DNA of 7,376 bases, from contig JASUSX010000110.1 of the NCBI GenBank assembly GCA_030445875.1, positions 1 to 7,376 on the forward strand. The letters are read 5' to 3'. Below are positions 6,201 through 7,376 of this stretch, piece after piece; position 1 is the first letter of the stretch, and every line of letters begins with the position of its first letter. Both the position numbers and the translations under genes were made by a program. This DNA is from Clostridia bacterium (GTDB lineage: Bacteria > Bacillota > DSM-521 > Neomoorellales > Neomoorellaceae). The notes beneath the pieces were generated by a model. That model had not been told where the DNA came from. It saw only the letters and a list, made by a program, of their open reading frames with translations, and did not search any database.

Positions 6201-6951
6201 GCAGGAGGCCATCCCCCTGGACGCCCGGGGTAATTTCCAGTGGACCCTGCGGGGCGGGGAAAAAAGCGTCCTGCTGGTAGCCCTGGACCGGGCCACGGGC
6301 GGTGTGACCGGGCAGAAGATCGACCTGGGCGACGCCCGTGAAGAAGGCTTCTGGGACACCCGCGGCCACTGGGCCGAGGCGGATATAAATAAAATAGCCG
6401 CCCGCGGGCTTATTGCCGGCTACGACGACGGGTCCTTTCGCCCCGATAATGCCGTTACCCGGGCCGAGCTGGTAGCCCTGCTGGTCCGCCTGGCCGGCTG
6501 GCAGGTCGTGGGTAACGAGCAGCCGGACTTCAAGGACCGCGCCGCCATCCCCGCCTGGGCCCGGGCCACCGTGGCCGTAGCCCGGGAGCACGGCCTGGTT
6601 GCCGGTTACGAAGACGCCACCTTCCGCCCGGACCGCCCCGTCAGCCGGGTCGAAGCCGCCGCCTTTTTAGTACGGTTACTGGAATTAACTGGCAAAGCCA
6701 CCGCCGGGGGCAGCCCCGGCAGCAACACAGGGGAGAAACCAGACGCGCCGGACACCGTCCCGGCCGGCATTTACCCGCCCACTCTATTTCTACCTTTCCG
6801 CGACCGGGACGACATCCCCGCCTGGGGCCGCGAGGTGGTAGCCAGGGCTTACGCTGCCGGTCTCATGCGCGGCATGACGCCGGACACCTTCGCTCCCCTC
6901 TTCCCCCTCACCCGCGCCCAGGCCGCCGCCCTCCTCGCGCGGGTAGGATAG
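3262..6951 (+). CDS. Exported S8 subtilase with KP-43-like sandwich, repeated beta units and three SLH domains
   Basis: This 1229-residue surface protease begins with a basic stretch and hydrophobic segment (about 18-32), a signal peptide or anchor without a clear AxA site. The catalytic domain spans about 50-370: Asp78 (GLADSGLD), His121 (GHGTHLAG), oxyanion Asn218 (GAGNNG) and Ser308 (GGTSQA). The FSSRGPSGDGRAKPDLLAPG segment (261-280) and the following sandwich (about 385-497: TLAWTDP, LVNDLDLVV, NNLEKVYI) resemble KP-43-type subtilases. Residues about 500-940 hold repeated beta-rich units, two with the exact motif PGDWV (774-778, 847-851). A further beta domain (950-1023) precedes SLH domains at about 1030-1077, 1090-1139 and 1179-1229. 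SLH domains bind secondary wall polymer, so the enzyme should be displayed on the envelope. AAGGAG lies 7 bases before the ATG. Oddities: only about 45 residues separate the hydrophobic segment from Asp78, leaving no I9 propeptide, and Ala312 replaces the usual Pro. Its substrate is unknown. Confidence 0.93.
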   Translation: MVTVLHKKLHKTRIHTATLTFSLFLILIILLGPPPGRNGRGFLTDRAADITGVRPLAAPGLVAPEGLNGKGEKVGLADSGLDAGSISDIHPDLQGTPGQMPRVVMLKSWAGREKADDPIGHGTHLAGIIAGSGAASNGQYSGIAPGVSIYFQGLLNPSGELAPPEDLTRLFLPAYDAGVRIHVDGWGGGASVYQRVSSQIDSFVRQYPDFLPIFGAGNNGPVQGSLTAEANSKNALVVGASESVRPAFSPDADDAHRQADFSSRGPSGDGRAKPDLLAPGTGIVAPRSRLVEGNFPPNASYSVQGGTSQAAAVTGGAAAILRQYLKTKGFPRPSAALVKAALVGGAWTPPGGPTASFPGILDLAGTVLALEEKTMHLEDGEQGLAEGAEATYQVRVTDSAVPFKATLAWTDPAPAPGATTALVNDLDLVVIAPDGRQFYGNDFTATSQADHLNNLEKVYIKDPQPGTYTIKVRATSIKKNALPGQAEPAQDFALVFGQPLVRGVVAGVNAAGQVTLTDGRTLTTPPGGSKNCVDGALAPADAAHILPGSDAYLGPQTLYIVGRRWQATGVQALGTRAGDLFLEINNQVRTGGYYFNPAGSLAVNGRALPAPSLSPENPALPPGFSVTATLNPSTSTLWQVLAGYAAEEGFLARVDLEQQEVWLLGQEQPFALAPRVAVTFADRLVDAAIADLPYGAADRAGLATLVPGMAVRLARDPATNQVTYIAVKRELALGRVDKVTAGSLTLATGANYTLFPGAPVQRDGEPADWAAIQPGDWVALNLMPGSHQVITLAAWSNVTYGRVLYVSGDRKTLYLMDYANNFRIYDLDDSTGVFRWGLPASAATLSPGDWVRLTAAPGQGKARRLDIATPAAEVGKILAGVDTRQGLLRTADGGTYALSDHTLVTWDGYRVAAGDLPAWLPVTLTLLEGQQPVLARVAASSFPGARPPDLAVSVLPRPDGVVIKGTTSAGRLYLNHDDGRQEAIPLDARGNFQWTLRGGEKSVLLVALDRATGGVTGQKIDLGDAREEGFWDTRGHWAEADINKIAARGLIAGYDDGSFRPDNAVTRAELVALLVRLAGWQVVGNEQPDFKDRAAIPAWARATVAVAREHGLVAGYEDATFRPDRPVSRVEAAAFLVRLLELTGKATAGGSPGSNTGEKPDAPDTVPAGIYPPTLFLPFRDRDDIPAWGREVVARAYAAGLMRGMTPDTFAPLFPLTRAQAAALLARVG

Positions 6952-6958
6952 ATTCAAT

Positions 6959-6987
6959 TTGCGCCATGCTATCATATATGCTATTAT
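6959..6987 (+). promoter_or_regulatory. Extended -10 promoter for the hicAB pair
   Basis: TTGCGC (6959-6964, a weak -35) is followed after exactly 17 bases by TATTAT (6982-6987, one mismatch from TATAAT). TGC immediately before the -10 makes it an extended -10 site, which compensates for a poor -35. It starts 8 bases after the protease stop, so the toxin-antitoxin pair probably has its own transcript. No terminator is visible after the protease gene, and read-through is also possible. Confidence 0.55.
6966..6984. repeat. Direct repeat ATGCTAT overlapping the hicAB -10, possible HicB operator
   Basis: ATGCTAT occurs at 6966-6972 and again at 6978-6984, a 12-base period close to one helical turn. 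The palindrome CATATATG (6973-6980) lies between and overlaps the second copy. The array covers the spacer and the start of the -10 box. HicB-type antitoxins repress their own promoters, so this is a reasonable operator candidate, though unproven. Confidence 0.4.
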
Positions 6988-7012
6988 ATTTTTAGGGCCG
7001 GAGGCTGGCTTT

Positions 7013-7258
7013 ATGGGAAAGCTGGAAAAATTACTGGACAGGATCAAAAGAAATCCTAAAACGGTTCGCTTCGATGAGATAGATAAGATACTGCAAAAAG
7101 CTGGTTTTATAAGATCGCAGCCGGGTGGAGGATCAAGCCACTACATATACAGAAAGGGAAAATATAAGTTAGTAGTACCTTACCGGCAGCCATACATATT
7201 ACAGGGTTATATAATCAGGGCCATTAAACTATTAGAAGGGGCCAATGAGGATGAATAA
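7013..7258 (+). CDS. hicA: HicA-family mRNA interferase toxin
   Basis: This 81-residue protein fits HicA size and layout. It has an N-terminal helix with NPKTVRFDEIDKILQKAGF (14-32), then GGGSSHYIYRK (38-48) with His43 in the place of the catalytic histidine, and a strand-helix end (LVVPYRQPYILQGYIIRAIKLL). HicA toxins have a double-stranded-RNA-binding-like fold and cut mRNA, stopping translation until neutralised by HicB. The ATG at 7013 has CGGAGG 8 bases upstream; the frame stays open to a TTG at 6959, but that lies in the promoter. The stop codon overlaps the hicB start by 8 bases, pointing to translational coupling. The region is clearly A+T richer than the preceding genes. The family call is confident; activity in the cell is not shown. 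Confidence 0.88.
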   Translation: MGKLEKLLDRIKRNPKTVRFDEIDKILQKAGFIRSQPGGGSSHYIYRKGKYKLVVPYRQPYILQGYIIRAIKLLEGANEDE

Positions 7259-7376
7259 AGATCTTAATTATTACCTGCAGTTACCCTATAGAATAGTACT
7301 TTACCCTTCACCTGAGGGCGGTTATGCGGTAGAAATACCTGAACTGCCAGGCTGCCTTTCCCAGGGAGAAACAAAA
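7251..7376 (+). CDS. hicB: HicB-family antitoxin, N-terminal part (cut by window end)
   Basis: Forty-two codons are visible, starting MNKDLNYYLQLPYRIVLYPS and continuing PEGGYAVEIPELPGCLSQGE. The pattern GGY-x-A-x-IPELPGC-x-x-x-GET is the hallmark of the HicB N-terminal domain, a partially degraded RNase-H-like fold that covers the HicA active site. The ATG lies within the end of hicA (8-base overlap), with AAGGGG at 7236-7241 about 9 bases upstream. Most HicB proteins continue into a C-terminal ribbon-helix-helix or helix-turn-helix domain that binds the operator; that part is outside the window, so neither its type nor whether the gene is intact can be judged. Confidence 0.88.
   Translation, partial: MNKDLNYYLQLPYRIVLYPSPEGGYAVEIPELPGCLSQGETK

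Overview
This is a G+C-rich window with one A+T-rich end. The layout suggests a Gram-positive, S-layer-bearing member of the Bacillota, most likely a thermophilic clostridial lineage such as Moorella. Strong GGAGG-type ribosome sites, a LytR-CpsA-Psr ligase, a TagA-type glycosyltransferase and an SLH-anchored protein support this. The genus is inferred from style and gene content; no marker gene is present.

Left part (1-950): the C-terminal end of an RND efflux permease is followed, on the same strand, by a complete TetR/AcrR-type repressor that probably controls it. After a short run of degenerate heptamer repeats, a strong symmetric terminator separates this unit from a small gene on the other strand.

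Centre-left (950-1423): a 61-residue protein of unknown function is encoded on the minus strand behind a good sigma-A promoter. Its leader of about 85 nt can be drawn in two mutually exclusive folds, one of which hides the ribosome site. The 288-bp divergent region also holds two small perfect palindromes.

Centre and right (1424-6951): three same-strand genes concern the cell surface. They encode an LCP-family ligase that attaches glycopolymers to peptidoglycan, a WecG/TagA/CpsF-family glycosyltransferase that makes the polymer linkage unit, and a 1229-residue exported subtilase. The subtilase has a KP-43-like beta-sandwich, a long region of repeated beta-rich units and three C-terminal SLH domains. 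SLH domains bind secondary cell wall polysaccharide, so the first two genes may build or attach the anchor that the third uses. The protease has its catalytic residues but no room for an inhibitory propeptide. It also carries Ala where subtilases normally have the conserved Pro four residues after the catalytic Ser.

Right end (6952-7376): an A+T-richer hicA-hicB toxin-antitoxin pair, with hicB cut by the window end. It has its own extended -10 promoter overlapped by a direct repeat that could be the HicB operator. Its base composition differs from its neighbours, suggesting separate acquisition.

I see no tRNA, rRNA, CRISPR array or insertion sequence. The most unusual items are the subtilase architecture and active-site substitution, the switch-like leader of the small minus-strand gene, and the heptamer repeats in two intergenic gaps.
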